Assembly: GCA_050260515.1 (NCBI GenBank)
Contig: JBLNCI010000035.1
Coordinates: 1-64,000 of the forward strand
DNA: 64,000 bases
DNA from: DATJIG01 sp050260515
GTDB lineage: Bacteria > Pseudomonadota > Alphaproteobacteria > SMXQ01
Reading direction: 5' to 3'
The notes beneath the pieces are model-generated. The model had not been told where the DNA came from and did not search any database. It saw nothing but the letters and a program-made list of their open reading frames with translations. Shown here in pieces: positions 1-7,796 of the stretch (the stretch's first letter is position 1; every line of letters begins with the position of its first letter). Made by a program: the position numbers and the translations under genes.

Positions 1-653
1 TTGCCCGTGATTTCGCCCCCGAGGTAGGACAGCCCGATGATCCCGGCCGGGACCGCGTGGCCGAAGTACTTCAGGACGTCGGCGGCGTCCTGGCCGGCGT
101 TCGTCTGGTTGTGCTGCGCGATGGAGCGGACCTCGTGATCCAGCAGCATGCTGCCGCCGACTGCCGCAGCGATGCCGCCCGCCAGCAGCCATCCCGTTCG
201 GTCCCAGCGCAGCGGGGCGCTGACGAGCCGCAGCGTGTCGGCGCCGAGCCGCCGGGCGTAGGCCCAGGAAAGGATCTCATCCTGGTCGGCGGCCGCGGGC
301 TCCTCCGCCACCTCGCGCCGCGGCTGGAACACCATGCCGATGTCGCGGCGCTCCGGGGGCAGCATGATGCCGCGCGTCGTGTCGACGATCACCTTGTCGC
401 CGAAGCGGATGACGCCCGCGTCAGGCTCCTCGAGTCCGGCGATGATCCGGAGAGTCGTGCTCTTGCCGCAGCCGCTCGGGCCGAGCAGCGTGAAGATCTC
501 GCCCTCGGGGACGTCGAGCGACAGCCGCGACACCGCCGCGACCCGCGAGCCCGGATAGGTCTTGGAGATGTTCTCGAGACGCACCGCCGCGGGCGCGCTC
601 GTCCGCGCCTCCGCACGCGGCGACACCGCCGTGTGTACCGTCGCTACCGTCAC
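1..653 (-). CDS. ABC-transporter ATPase N-terminal half fused in frame to a PAP2-like segment (3' partial)
   Basis: The open frame starts at a GTG (653-651) with GGGGAG just upstream and a stop at 680-678, and runs off the window. Residues 24-110 are a standard importer ATPase of the iron(III)/Fbp type: Walker A GPSGCGKST at 58-66 and the Q-loop GMVFQ ending at residue 110. The family then continues SYAIWPH..., but here the frame switches to unrelated sequence. From about residue 138 (LRLVSAPLRW, DHEVRSIAQ) it resembles the N-terminal part of PAP2-type membrane phosphatases, including a hydrophobic stretch at 155-171. The signature LSGGQ, Walker B and H-loop are absent, so it cannot be a working ATPase. 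It follows the binding-protein gene at 769 by 115 bp. A real recombination or an assembly join at the conserved Q-loop are both possible. The PAP2 assignment is by eye. Confidence 0.7.
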   Translation of the reverse strand, partial: MTVATVHTAVSPRAEARTSAPAAVRLENISKTYPGSRVAAVSRLSLDVPEGEIFTLLGPSGCGKSTTLRIIAGLEEPDAGVIRFGDKVIVDTTRGIMLPPERRDIGMVFQPRREVAEEPAAADQDEILSWAYARRLGADTLRLVSAPLRWDRTGWLLAGGIAAAVGGSMLLDHEVRSIAQHNQTNAGQDAADVLKYFGHAVPAGIIGLSYLGGEITG

Positions 654-768
654 CGTGCGCTCCCCGACTTGGCCCGTTTACGCAGGCCGCTGCCGCGCCT
701 GTGCCCGATGCTTAACCGATTTTGTTGGGTAATACCACTCATGCACGCCCGCCGGCCGCCGCGCGCGG

Positions 769-1893
769 CTACCGGTACCCCGCCTCCTTCATGATCTCCC
801 GGATCCGGTTGATGATCTGCGTCTGCTCGGTCTGATACCGCTTGTCCGCGAACGGCACGTAGTAATCGGCGTTCGGGTCCTTCCGGTACTGCTCCTCGAG
901 GATGGAATCGTCGGTGTCCGTCCTGAGGGAGTTCGAGACCTTCGACGTCTTCATGATCTCCTGCTGGACATCGCGGCTCAGCACCCAGTTGACGAACAAC
1001 TGCGCCGCCTTCGGATGCGGCGCGCGATCCATCACCATCACGTTCGTCGCCGAGTTGACCAGGATCGGCCCCTCGGCCATGGGCTTGGTGATGTGGGCCT
1101 GGATCGGCAGGCCCTCGCGCTGCAGTTTCAGCGCGTTCGTCGAGATGCCGAAGATGCCGAGCGGATACCGCCCGAGCGCCACCCATTCGGCGCCCTGGCG
1201 CACGTCGTCGACGATCGTGACCTGCATCTCGCGCGCCCAGCGCACGAACCACTCCTCGCCGATGTTCGGGTGGAGGTACATGGCGACGGAGATCACGCCC
1301 GCGCCCTCCATCGCCGGGTTCCACGACACCATCTTGCCCTTCCACTTCGGGTCGAGCAGGTCGTGGAACGACGTGATGTCGCTCTCCTTCACCAGCTTGG
1401 TGTTGAAGGAGACCGTCTGCATCGGCTGGGCGGCGAAGGCCAGCACGTACTGCTGTTCCGGATCGACGTAGTAGTGGCGGCGCTTGTACCACTTGTCGAG
1501 ATTCGTCACGTCGGGGTCGACCAGCAGCTCCTCGACCGGAGCCAACGCGTTGTTGGGCAGGAGTTGCACCAGCGCGGTGTTGGCGCCGCCGAGCCACACG
1601 TCGAGGGTGTAGCGGCCGACTCGACGCTCGGCGAGGATGCGCTGGCCGTTCTGATCGCCGCCGCCGACCTGGGCGTTGACGCGGATCCCGTAGCGCTGCT
1701 CGAAGCCGCGCATCATCGGCCGCAGCAGCGTCGGGACTTGCCCGGACAGCAGCAGCTCGACCTGTCGCTCGGCCTTCGCCGCGGCGATCAGCTCCTTCAT
1801 CGCCGGCGCGGAATCGTCCGCGCGTGCGATGCCCGCCGCGAGAAGGACGGCCGCCCCCGCGACTGTCGCGAAAACCCGTTTCAGCATGCCCAT
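769..1893 (-). CDS. ABC transporter substrate-binding protein, iron(III)-type family 1 (374 aa)
   Basis: Periplasmic solute-binding protein of the SBP_bac_6/Fbp-like class. The N-terminus carries a signal peptide (hydrophobic VFATVAGAAVLLAAGI followed by ARADD). The mature protein shows the family blocks: an early 'AAAKAERQVELLLSG' helix-strand, 'PKWKGKM' near the middle, and a late 'AQLFVNWVLS' helix that in this class precedes the C-terminal hinge. It is the last gene of a minus-strand Rieske-cupin-SBP operon; the gap to the cupin gene is 105 bp. The only transporter partner beside it is the broken ATPase at 1-653, and no permease is adjacent. Its ligand is unknown. An aromatic carboxylate is suggested only by the neighbouring oxygenase. 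Confidence 0.85.
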   Translation of the reverse strand: MGMLKRVFATVAGAAVLLAAGIARADDSAPAMKELIAAAKAERQVELLLSGQVPTLLRPMMRGFEQRYGIRVNAQVGGGDQNGQRILAERRVGRYTLDVWLGGANTALVQLLPNNALAPVEELLVDPDVTNLDKWYKRRHYYVDPEQQYVLAFAAQPMQTVSFNTKLVKESDITSFHDLLDPKWKGKMVSWNPAMEGAGVISVAMYLHPNIGEEWFVRWAREMQVTIVDDVRQGAEWVALGRYPLGIFGISTNALKLQREGLPIQAHITKPMAEGPILVNSATNVMVMDRAPHPKAAQLFVNWVLSRDVQQEIMKTSKVSNSLRTDTDDSILEEQYRKDPNADYYVPFADKRYQTEQTQIINRIREIMKEAGYR

Positions 1894-1998
1894 CCTCTAT
1901 GCCCCCAAGCCTCCGTACAAACGACAGCCGGACGGCACGACCGCTCCGTCGTGCCGCACGCTCCCCCGAGGCTTTCTCCCGTGTGCGCCGCGCGCGTT

Positions 1999-3132
1999 CT
2001 ATTCGGCCGCGGCTTTTTTCTTGCTGCAGTGCGGATAGTACTCGCACATGTTGCAGGTCGCGCCCGCCTTCTCGATCAGCGACAGGAAGTGGGCGTGGAC
2101 CGCCGGATCCTCGTCCTCGAACTCGATCTGCGAACCGCCCTTCTTGAGACTCGTGTAGGTCTGGCGCTCGGTGCCCTCGCCCTTCATCACCGACTTGAAC
2201 CGCCAGCTGTTCCACCGCAGCGCGAGGTAGCGCGCCGGCGTCGCTCCCGAGTTGAAGTGCTGGTGGAACCACTGGTCGGGCGGGACGACAACGCTGCCCG
2301 GCTTCCAGTGGACGGTCTCCCGCTTGCCCTCCTCCTCGCGCCACAGCGTCGAATAGCCCTGGCCGCTCAAGATGATGACATGGGCGCCCGGTCCGTGGCG
2401 ATGGCCCTTCTTGTAGGTCCCGACCGGGAACTCCGAGATGTGCGCGGCCATCGTGTTCTTGGCCAGGTCGAACTTCATGTTGGTGCTGCCCTTGCCGCGC
2501 TCGGAGTAGTCCTTGAGGCCGATCGTGCGGACGTCGGGGACGAAGTTGGTCGTCATGAAGAAGCGGCCGAAGATCTCCTCCTTGCCGCTGAAGTAACCCT
2601 CGGCGTCGCTGCTGAAGCGGTCCTCGAACACGTACGGGTTGTTGAAGATGAAGTCCTGGTTGTGGAACAGGTTCATCATGAACGAGGCGTTCGTCATCGA
2701 GTAGTAGCGCGTCGGCGAGCCCGAGGTGTTGAAGTGCTGGTAGTTGGCGTTGAGCGGGATCGCGAACAGGCTGCCCTCACCCCACTCGAAGGTGTGCTTC
2801 TTGCCGCCGTCCTGCCACACCGTCGTCGCGCCGTGGCCCTTGGTGACGTAGACCATCTCCTCGTACATGTGCTTCTGAGGAGCGGTCTTCGCGCCGGGCG
2901 GCAGCTCGAGCACGTAAGCGTCATTGACGACGCCGCAGCCGTCGAGATGGACGAAGCAGCCGTTGGCGCCCTTGAGCGCCCACGGCTTCACCTCGAGCGT
3001 GTTGATGTCCTCGACGAAGAAGCCGCGGACGATCGGAACGCCCTGCGACTTCTGCCACTCCCCGTAGGTGTCGATGCGCGGCGGGATGGTGTCGTTCGGA
3101 TCTGCGGACTTGCTGGAACTGTCCTTGGCCAT
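1999..3132 (-). CDS. Bicupin protein, gentisate-dioxygenase-like fold (377 aa)
   Basis: Two cupin domains lie at about residues 70-150 and 225-310. The first has H88 and E92 (QKHMYEEMVYV) and a second motif ending in QHFN. The second has the strong metal-type motif GHRHGPGAHVIILSGQG (H244, H246, H251) and a second motif WFHQHFN (H290, H292). The architecture resembles gentisate 1,2-dioxygenase bicupins, which are iron enzymes that open dihydroxylated rings, but no substrate can be assigned. The C-terminus carries a small cysteine cluster (C360, C363, C369). It sits 37 bp after the Rieske gene and 105 bp before the binding-protein gene. Three paralogs lie at 7797, 26376 and 32945. A non-catalytic binding role is possible. 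Confidence 0.8.
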   Translation of the reverse strand: MAKDSSSKSADPNDTIPPRIDTYGEWQKSQGVPIVRGFFVEDINTLEVKPWALKGANGCFVHLDGCGVVNDAYVLELPPGAKTAPQKHMYEEMVYVTKGHGATTVWQDGGKKHTFEWGEGSLFAIPLNANYQHFNTSGSPTRYYSMTNASFMMNLFHNQDFIFNNPYVFEDRFSSDAEGYFSGKEEIFGRFFMTTNFVPDVRTIGLKDYSERGKGSTNMKFDLAKNTMAAHISEFPVGTYKKGHRHGPGAHVIILSGQGYSTLWREEEGKRETVHWKPGSVVVPPDQWFHQHFNSGATPARYLALRWNSWRFKSVMKGEGTERQTYTSLKKGGSQIEFEDEDPAVHAHFLSLIEKAGATCNMCEYYPHCSKKKAAAE

Positions 3133-3169
3133 AATGACGGAGTGTCTCCCCTGATTCGGTCGGCGGCGG

Positions 3170-4339
3170 TCAGGCCGCCGGTCGGCGCTGCGGCGTGACG
3201 AGGCCGATGCGCTCGTTGATGACGTCGAGCTCGATGATGTCCGGCGCGCGATCCTGCGGCACGACGCCGAGCGGCTGCCCGCCCTTCTGCACGATGTCGA
3301 TCTGCTCGCGCACCATGCGCCGCAGCATGACGATGCCGCGGTCGGCGGCGCCGAGCGTCTCCTGGCTGCGGTCGACGATCTCGCCCTGCGACTCCCAGCA
3401 CATCGAATCCTGCACCAGCACCTTGTTGAGCAGATACTTGCCGGCGGCGTCGCGGAATGGATACGGCTCGACGGGCGCGTCGGCGTCGGCGCTCATGCGC
3501 ACGTCGTCGCATGGCTCGAAGCGCACCGCCCACACCTGCGTGTGGGTATCGTCGATCGGGATCCGGTACTGGAGATTGTGCTCGTACGAGCTGCCGCGAC
3601 GCGAGACGTGGCGCAGGACGTTCGGGAACAGCAGCGGATGCTGGTCGATCTTCGGGCCCTCGCCCGGCTTCTTCCCCGGCGTGATCCGCTTCTTCATGAT
3701 GCCGTACTCGAACGGCAGGAACTCGTGTTCCTCGTGGAAGCCGTCGACGGTGCTGACGAGGTGCGCGGTGCCGAAGCTGCCGTGCAGCCAGTACAGATGC
3801 GACGGATCGACCGAGTTCTCCTGGGCCTGCAGCCAGTTGCACTGGAGCACGTCGTGCTTCTCGATCCAGCGCTTGCCGAAGTCCCACGTCAGCACGTCCC
3901 AGCGCGGCAGCGCCGGCACCGGCTGCGGCCCCATGTAGGCGAACAGCATGCCGCCGAGCTTCTCGACCGGATAGGCGCGCTGTTTCTTCACCGCGTCCTT
4001 GAGGCGGCTGTTGGGTGGCTCGTTGGGGGTCTCGAGGCAGCGGCCCGCGGGATCGAACTTCCAGCCGTGATACGGGCAGCGGATGCCCTCGGCATCGACG
4101 CGGCCGTTGACCAGCGACGCGAGGCGATGCGGGCATCGCTCGTTGATGAGGCCGTACTGGCCGGTGGTCATCCGGTACAGCACGAGATCCTCGCCGAGGA
4201 CGCGCACCTTCGTGATCGGTGCCTCCTTGGTAACCTCGACGGCGGCCGCCACCGGCTGCCAGTAGCGCCGCAGCAGCTCGCCGCCCGGCGTGCCCGGCCC
4301 GACGCCGGTCATCATCTCGTTCAGTTCCTTAGGAACCAT
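3170..4339 (-). CDS. Rieske aromatic ring-hydroxylating oxygenase, alpha subunit (389 aa)
   Basis: Terminal oxygenase of the phthalate 4,5-dioxygenase / LigX class. The Rieske [2Fe-2S] ligands are C69, H71, C88 and H91 (CPH ... CPYHGW). The mononuclear iron motif is D178-x2-H181-x4-H186 (SVDPSHLYWLHG), where D178 is the expected bridge between the two centres. The N-terminus has the TGVGPGTPGGELLRRYWQP block shared by all six paralogs here. The enzyme needs an NADH-dependent reductase, and none is encoded nearby. It is the first gene of the 769-4339 operon, and a conserved 50-bp element lies 52 bp upstream of its start. The exact aromatic substrate cannot be read from the sequence. Confidence 0.9.
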   Translation of the reverse strand: MVPKELNEMMTGVGPGTPGGELLRRYWQPVAAAVEVTKEAPITKVRVLGEDLVLYRMTTGQYGLINERCPHRLASLVNGRVDAEGIRCPYHGWKFDPAGRCLETPNEPPNSRLKDAVKKQRAYPVEKLGGMLFAYMGPQPVPALPRWDVLTWDFGKRWIEKHDVLQCNWLQAQENSVDPSHLYWLHGSFGTAHLVSTVDGFHEEHEFLPFEYGIMKKRITPGKKPGEGPKIDQHPLLFPNVLRHVSRRGSSYEHNLQYRIPIDDTHTQVWAVRFEPCDDVRMSADADAPVEPYPFRDAAGKYLLNKVLVQDSMCWESQGEIVDRSQETLGAADRGIVMLRRMVREQIDIVQKGGQPLGVVPQDRAPDIIELDVINERIGLVTPQRRPAA

Positions 4340-4390
4340 CGTTGCCTCCCGTCATGCGCGCGCAGGGGAATCAAGCGAGCGGCTGGTTAA

Positions 4391-4440
4391 TCCGTCCAAT
4401 ATATATTGCCCGACCAACTGAGACGTTTTCGATATTACGC
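4391..4440 (-). promoter_or_regulatory. Conserved 50-bp promoter/operator element, copy A
   Basis: This copy aligns without gaps to copies at 16631-16680 and 31690-31739. The best-kept plus-strand blocks are GTCCAATATAT and AGACGTTTT. Read on the minus strand it gives ACGTCT-17 bp-TATATT, and the same spacing holds in all three copies. TATATT would be a -10 box with a start point about 52 nt before the Rieske gene at 4339. The poor -35 and the conserved flank suggest an activator-dependent promoter. Confidence 0.65.
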
Positions 4441-4540
4441 CCCGCGCGCCGTTGCGGCATAGTGCGACGGCAACGTACGGCGACGGCTCGCAGAAACGTG
4501 AACGTCCGACCGCGCGGCAACCCCAATAGGAGACTTCGGG

Positions 4541-5401
4541 ATGAACGTCACGGTGGGACTGGTGGGAGTCGGCAAGATGGGAACGGCGCTGCTGTCGCGG
4601 CTCGCCGCGGCCGGGCATCGCGTTCGCGCGTTCGATGTCTCCGAAGCAGCGCTGGCGGCGGCGCGCGACGCAGGCGCCGAGACCGTCGCGTCGCCCGCCG
4701 ATGCCGGGCGCGGGGCGCGCTTCGTCCATGTCTTCACCGCGACCGACCAGCAGACCGAGGACGCCACGACCGGGGCCAACGGCGTCTTCGCCGGAGTCTC
4801 GCCCGGGACAATGGTGATCCTGCACAGCACCATCCTGCCCGAGACCACGCGCCGCATCGCCGCCGCGGCGCCGGTCGGCGTGACCGTCATCGACGCGCCG
4901 ATCACGTCGATGCCGCGCGTGCTCGCCGCGGGCGACGGCATGTTCCTCGTCGGGGGAGCGACCGACGCCGTCGAGATCGCGCGAGCGCACCTCGCGCCGC
5001 TCGGCAAGTCCATCTACCACTTCGGCCCGCTCGGCTCCGGCAATGCCGCGAAGATCGCGCGCAATCTCGGCAACGTCGTCGAGCGGGTGATGGCCGCCGA
5101 GACCGCCCGTCTGGTGGAAGCGGCCGGGCTCGACATCGAGCTGTTCCTGGACATGACGAAGAACGCGTCGCGCAGCAGCGTATGGGCGAACTGGGAGCGC
5201 GTCCTCGTGGTCGAGAACGGCCATGCCGAACCGAAGCGCGCGTCGGGGCTGGTGAGCAAGGACATCCATCACGCCGTCACCCTCGCCAAGCAGTTCAACG
5301 TCGACATGCCGGTGACCCGCGCCACCGCCGACACCGCCGCGCGGTGGGCGGCGAAGTGGAAAGCGGAGCCGCCGCCGGTTCCACAAAAGCAGAACGCGTG
5401 A
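4541..5401 (+). CDS. NAD(P)-dependent oxidoreductase, 3-hydroxyisobutyrate dehydrogenase family (286 aa)
   Basis: The N-terminal Rossmann motif GLVGVGKMG (residues 6-14), the substrate-loop block DAPITSMPRVLAAGDGMFLVGG-like region (118-139), and K171 in GSGNAAKIARN match the beta-hydroxyacid dehydrogenase family. These enzymes oxidise short hydroxy acids such as 3-hydroxyisobutyrate, tartronate semialdehyde (as reductases) or gamma-hydroxybutyrate. The start is supported by AGGAG about 10 nt upstream. It is the only plus-strand gene in the first 16.6 kb, divergent from the Rieske operon at 4339 and convergent with the gene at 5438. It may process a C3-C5 acid released by the ring-cleavage operon; that role is inferred from position only. 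Confidence 0.85.
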   Translation: MNVTVGLVGVGKMGTALLSRLAAAGHRVRAFDVSEAALAAARDAGAETVASPADAGRGARFVHVFTATDQQTEDATTGANGVFAGVSPGTMVILHSTILPETTRRIAAAAPVGVTVIDAPITSMPRVLAAGDGMFLVGGATDAVEIARAHLAPLGKSIYHFGPLGSGNAAKIARNLGNVVERVMAAETARLVEAAGLDIELFLDMTKNASRSSVWANWERVLVVENGHAEPKRASGLVSKDIHHAVTLAKQFNVDMPVTRATADTAARWAAKWKAEPPPVPQKQNA

Positions 5402-5406
5402 GGCGC

Positions 5407-5430
5407 GGCCGGGGAGACGTGTCCCCGGCC
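5407..5430. terminator. Convergent-gene hairpin
   Basis: GGCCGGGGA and TCCCCGGCC form a perfect 9-bp stem around the 6-nt loop GACGTG. It fills the gap between the convergent genes ending at 5401 and 5438. There is no T-run, so it may be a bidirectional hairpin terminator of the kind common in GC-rich genomes. Confidence 0.5.
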
Positions 5431-5437
5431 CGCTCGC

Positions 5438-6646
5438 TCAGCCGACCAGCTCGGCGCTCGGCTCGGCGCGCTTGAGGCCGATGCGCTCGTTGACGACGTC
5501 GAGCATGATCACCTTGTTCTTCGCCGGATCGCGGATCACGCCCATCGGATCGCCGCCGTTGCGGACGATCTCGAGCTGCTCCTTGAGCAGCCGCCGCAGC
5601 GCGGCGATGCCGACGTCTGACACGCCGAGGTTCTCCTGCGTGCGGTCGTGGATCGGGCCCTGGGTCTCCCACGCCATCGAATCCTGCGCGCCGACGATGG
5701 TCAGGTCGTAGACGCCGTTTTCGTCCTTGAGCGGCCGGTACTCGAACGGCGGATCGACGTTCTCCGGCGAACGGTCGGTCTTGGTCGGCGTGAAGTTGAC
5801 GCGATAGACGCGTGTGTGGGTGTCGTCGATCGGCACCCGGATCTGCAGGTTGTGGCGGAACAGCGTCTCACTGGTCTTCTTGTCCCGCATCTTGGCGACG
5901 TGGCGCAGCGTCGTCGGGAACAGCAGCGGGTGCTCGTCGATCATCGGCGGATCGGACGGCGTCTTTCCGGGCGTGGTGCGCCGCTTGGAGATGCCGTACT
6001 CGAACTTTATGAAGTCGTGCTTCTCGTTGTAGTGCTCCATCCCCGACAGATGCGCCTTCACCTCGTAGCTGCCGTGCAGCCAGAACAGGTGCGCGGGATC
6101 GACCGAGTTCTCCATCGCCTGCAGCCAGTTGCAGTCGATCACCGACTCGATCACCGTCCAGCGGCGGCCGTCCTCGCGCACCAGCACGTCCCAGCGCGGC
6201 AGCAGCGGCGCGGGCTGCGGCCCCATGTAGGTCCACAACAGCCCGGCGAGCTTCTGCACCGGATACGCGGTGATGCGGATCTTGTCCTTGAACGGCGTGT
6301 TCGGCGGCTCGGCCGGCATCTCCAGGCAGCGGCCGTCGGGCGCGAATTTCCAGCCGTGATAGGTGCAGCGGATGCCCTCGCAGTCGACCAGGCCGTAGGC
6401 GAGGCCCGCGCGCCGATGCGGGCACTGCGGCGGCGCGATGCCGTAGCTCGGCTCGGTCGCGCCGGGCGCCGGCGGGCGGCGATACACCAGCAGGTCCTCG
6501 CCGAGCAGCCGGAACGGCTTGATCGGCTTCTGTTCGGTCAGCTCACCGGCGACGCACACCGGATGCCAGTAGCGGCGCAGCAGCTCGCCGGCGGGAGTGC
6601 CCTTGCCGACCTTGGTCATCGCCTCGTTGTCTTCACGTGACAGCAT
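5438..6646 (-). CDS. Rieske aromatic ring-hydroxylating oxygenase, alpha subunit (402 aa)
   Basis: Same class as the gene at 3170. Rieske ligands are C75, H77, C94 and H97 (CPHR ... CTYHGW); the iron site is D183, H186 and H191 (SVDPAHLFWLHG). A loop of about six extra residues (RRPPAPGATEPS) before the Rieske motif separates it from its paralogs. It is the last gene of the long 16611-5438 operon, 25 bp after a binding-protein gene. That operon therefore has two oxygenase alpha subunits and no small subunit or reductase. The two may hydroxylate different intermediates or isomers; the sequence does not tell. Confidence 0.9.
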   Translation of the reverse strand: MLSREDNEAMTKVGKGTPAGELLRRYWHPVCVAGELTEQKPIKPFRLLGEDLLVYRRPPAPGATEPSYGIAPPQCPHRRAGLAYGLVDCEGIRCTYHGWKFAPDGRCLEMPAEPPNTPFKDKIRITAYPVQKLAGLLWTYMGPQPAPLLPRWDVLVREDGRRWTVIESVIDCNWLQAMENSVDPAHLFWLHGSYEVKAHLSGMEHYNEKHDFIKFEYGISKRRTTPGKTPSDPPMIDEHPLLFPTTLRHVAKMRDKKTSETLFRHNLQIRVPIDDTHTRVYRVNFTPTKTDRSPENVDPPFEYRPLKDENGVYDLTIVGAQDSMAWETQGPIHDRTQENLGVSDVGIAALRRLLKEQLEIVRNGGDPMGVIRDPAKNKVIMLDVVNERIGLKRAEPSAELVG

Positions 6647-6671
6647 CGTTACCTCCTCAAATCTCCGGGCA

Positions 6672-7763
6672 TCAGCGCGGCATCTCGCGGACCAGCGCCG
6701 CCGTTCGTGCGTGATACGGGTTCATGATCTCGCCCTGGTCGCCGACCAGTTCGCCGAGTCGCGCCGGGTCGACCACCGACTCCGGATCGCCCGGCGCCAC
6801 GTCCTTGCGGCGGCTATTGGTCTTGATGACCTGCATCAGCGGCCCCTGGACGTCCTTCGTCAAGAGCCAGTTGATGAACACCTTGGCGGCGTTGGGATGC
6901 GGCGCGTTGGCGATCAGCGCGATGCCGCCGAACCCCTGGGTCCACGACAGGGCGCCGCCGATCGGCACGAACCGGTCGCCGGTGTTGCCGTAGGCGACGA
7001 GGTCCTCGACGATCATGCCGAAGGCGATCGGATATCGGCCGGACACCAGCCATTCCATCTGCTGGCGCTTGTTTCCGGGGATCACCGGCTTCTGGGTGAT
7101 CAGCAGGGTGCGGACGAAATCCTCGCCGTAGGTCTTGAGCAGCACGGCGAGCGCGTTGAAGCCCGAGCCGCCGCGCGGATCGTCCATGGAAATCTTGCCG
7201 GTCCACTCCGGCTTGACCAGATCGGTCGCCGTGAGCCCCTGCGGGATCGCCGCCCGGTCATAGTAGCCGTGGACATGCATATAGAAGGCGAAGCCGAGCA
7301 GCGACCGCTTCTCGATGTCGCCGAACAGGCCGTCGATGCCGCCGTACCACGCGTTGTCGTCGGCGACCTCGGGCAGCACGAGGAGGCTGCGGGTCTCCGC
7401 GAACGCGCCCTGCTTCTTCAGGGCCCACAGGCTCGGGTCGGTGCCGCCGATGCGGAGGTCCCACAGGTACTGGCCGATCTCGCGCTCCTTGCTGAAGCGC
7501 GGCCAGAAATCCCGACCGGAGAACGGAGTCATCTTCAGTCGGATGCGGGGGAAGTCCTCCTGGAACTTCCGCGTCAGGAAGCCGCTCCACAGAGTCCCGA
7601 CCGGGCCGGAGACGATCAACTCGCCTTCCTTCTCGGCCGCCGCCACCGTGCGGTCCCAGTCCTGCTTCCAGTCCGCGGTCTGACCGAGCACCGGCGGCGC
7701 GGCGAGAAGAGTGGCGAGCGCCGCAGCGCCCCACCATCCCATGCGAGCGGCCGCGGCGCTCAT
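6672..7763 (-). CDS. ABC transporter substrate-binding protein, iron(III)-type family 1 (363 aa)
   Basis: A signal peptide of about 27 residues (WWGAAALATLLAAPPVLGQ) is followed by the mature start TADWKQDWDRTVAAAEKEGE, closely resembling the protein at 24972 (DWKTEWDKTVAAANKEG). The late block AKVFINWLLTKDVQ is typical of this class. The closest relatives in the window are the 24972 protein and the remnant at 26096, judged by shared blocks such as WYGGIDG and SRRKDV-GDPES. It lies between cupin (33 bp) and Rieske (25 bp) genes in the 12-gene operon, with no permease or ATPase in that operon. It would have to share one of the permeases at 18843, 27518 or 36558. Confidence 0.85.
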   Translation of the reverse strand: MSAAAARMGWWGAAALATLLAAPPVLGQTADWKQDWDRTVAAAEKEGELIVSGPVGTLWSGFLTRKFQEDFPRIRLKMTPFSGRDFWPRFSKEREIGQYLWDLRIGGTDPSLWALKKQGAFAETRSLLVLPEVADDNAWYGGIDGLFGDIEKRSLLGFAFYMHVHGYYDRAAIPQGLTATDLVKPEWTGKISMDDPRGGSGFNALAVLLKTYGEDFVRTLLITQKPVIPGNKRQQMEWLVSGRYPIAFGMIVEDLVAYGNTGDRFVPIGGALSWTQGFGGIALIANAPHPNAAKVFINWLLTKDVQGPLMQVIKTNSRRKDVAPGDPESVVDPARLGELVGDQGEIMNPYHARTAALVREMPR

Positions 7764-7796
7764 GGCCGAGCCTCGATCGTGAGAGTGGCTCCGCGG

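Noticed and set aside
1015..3198. 727-residue plus-strand open frame
   Set aside because: It lies antisense to clear binding-protein, cupin and Rieske genes; its residues are Arg/Val/His-rich without any domain, as expected from GC-rich antisense frames.
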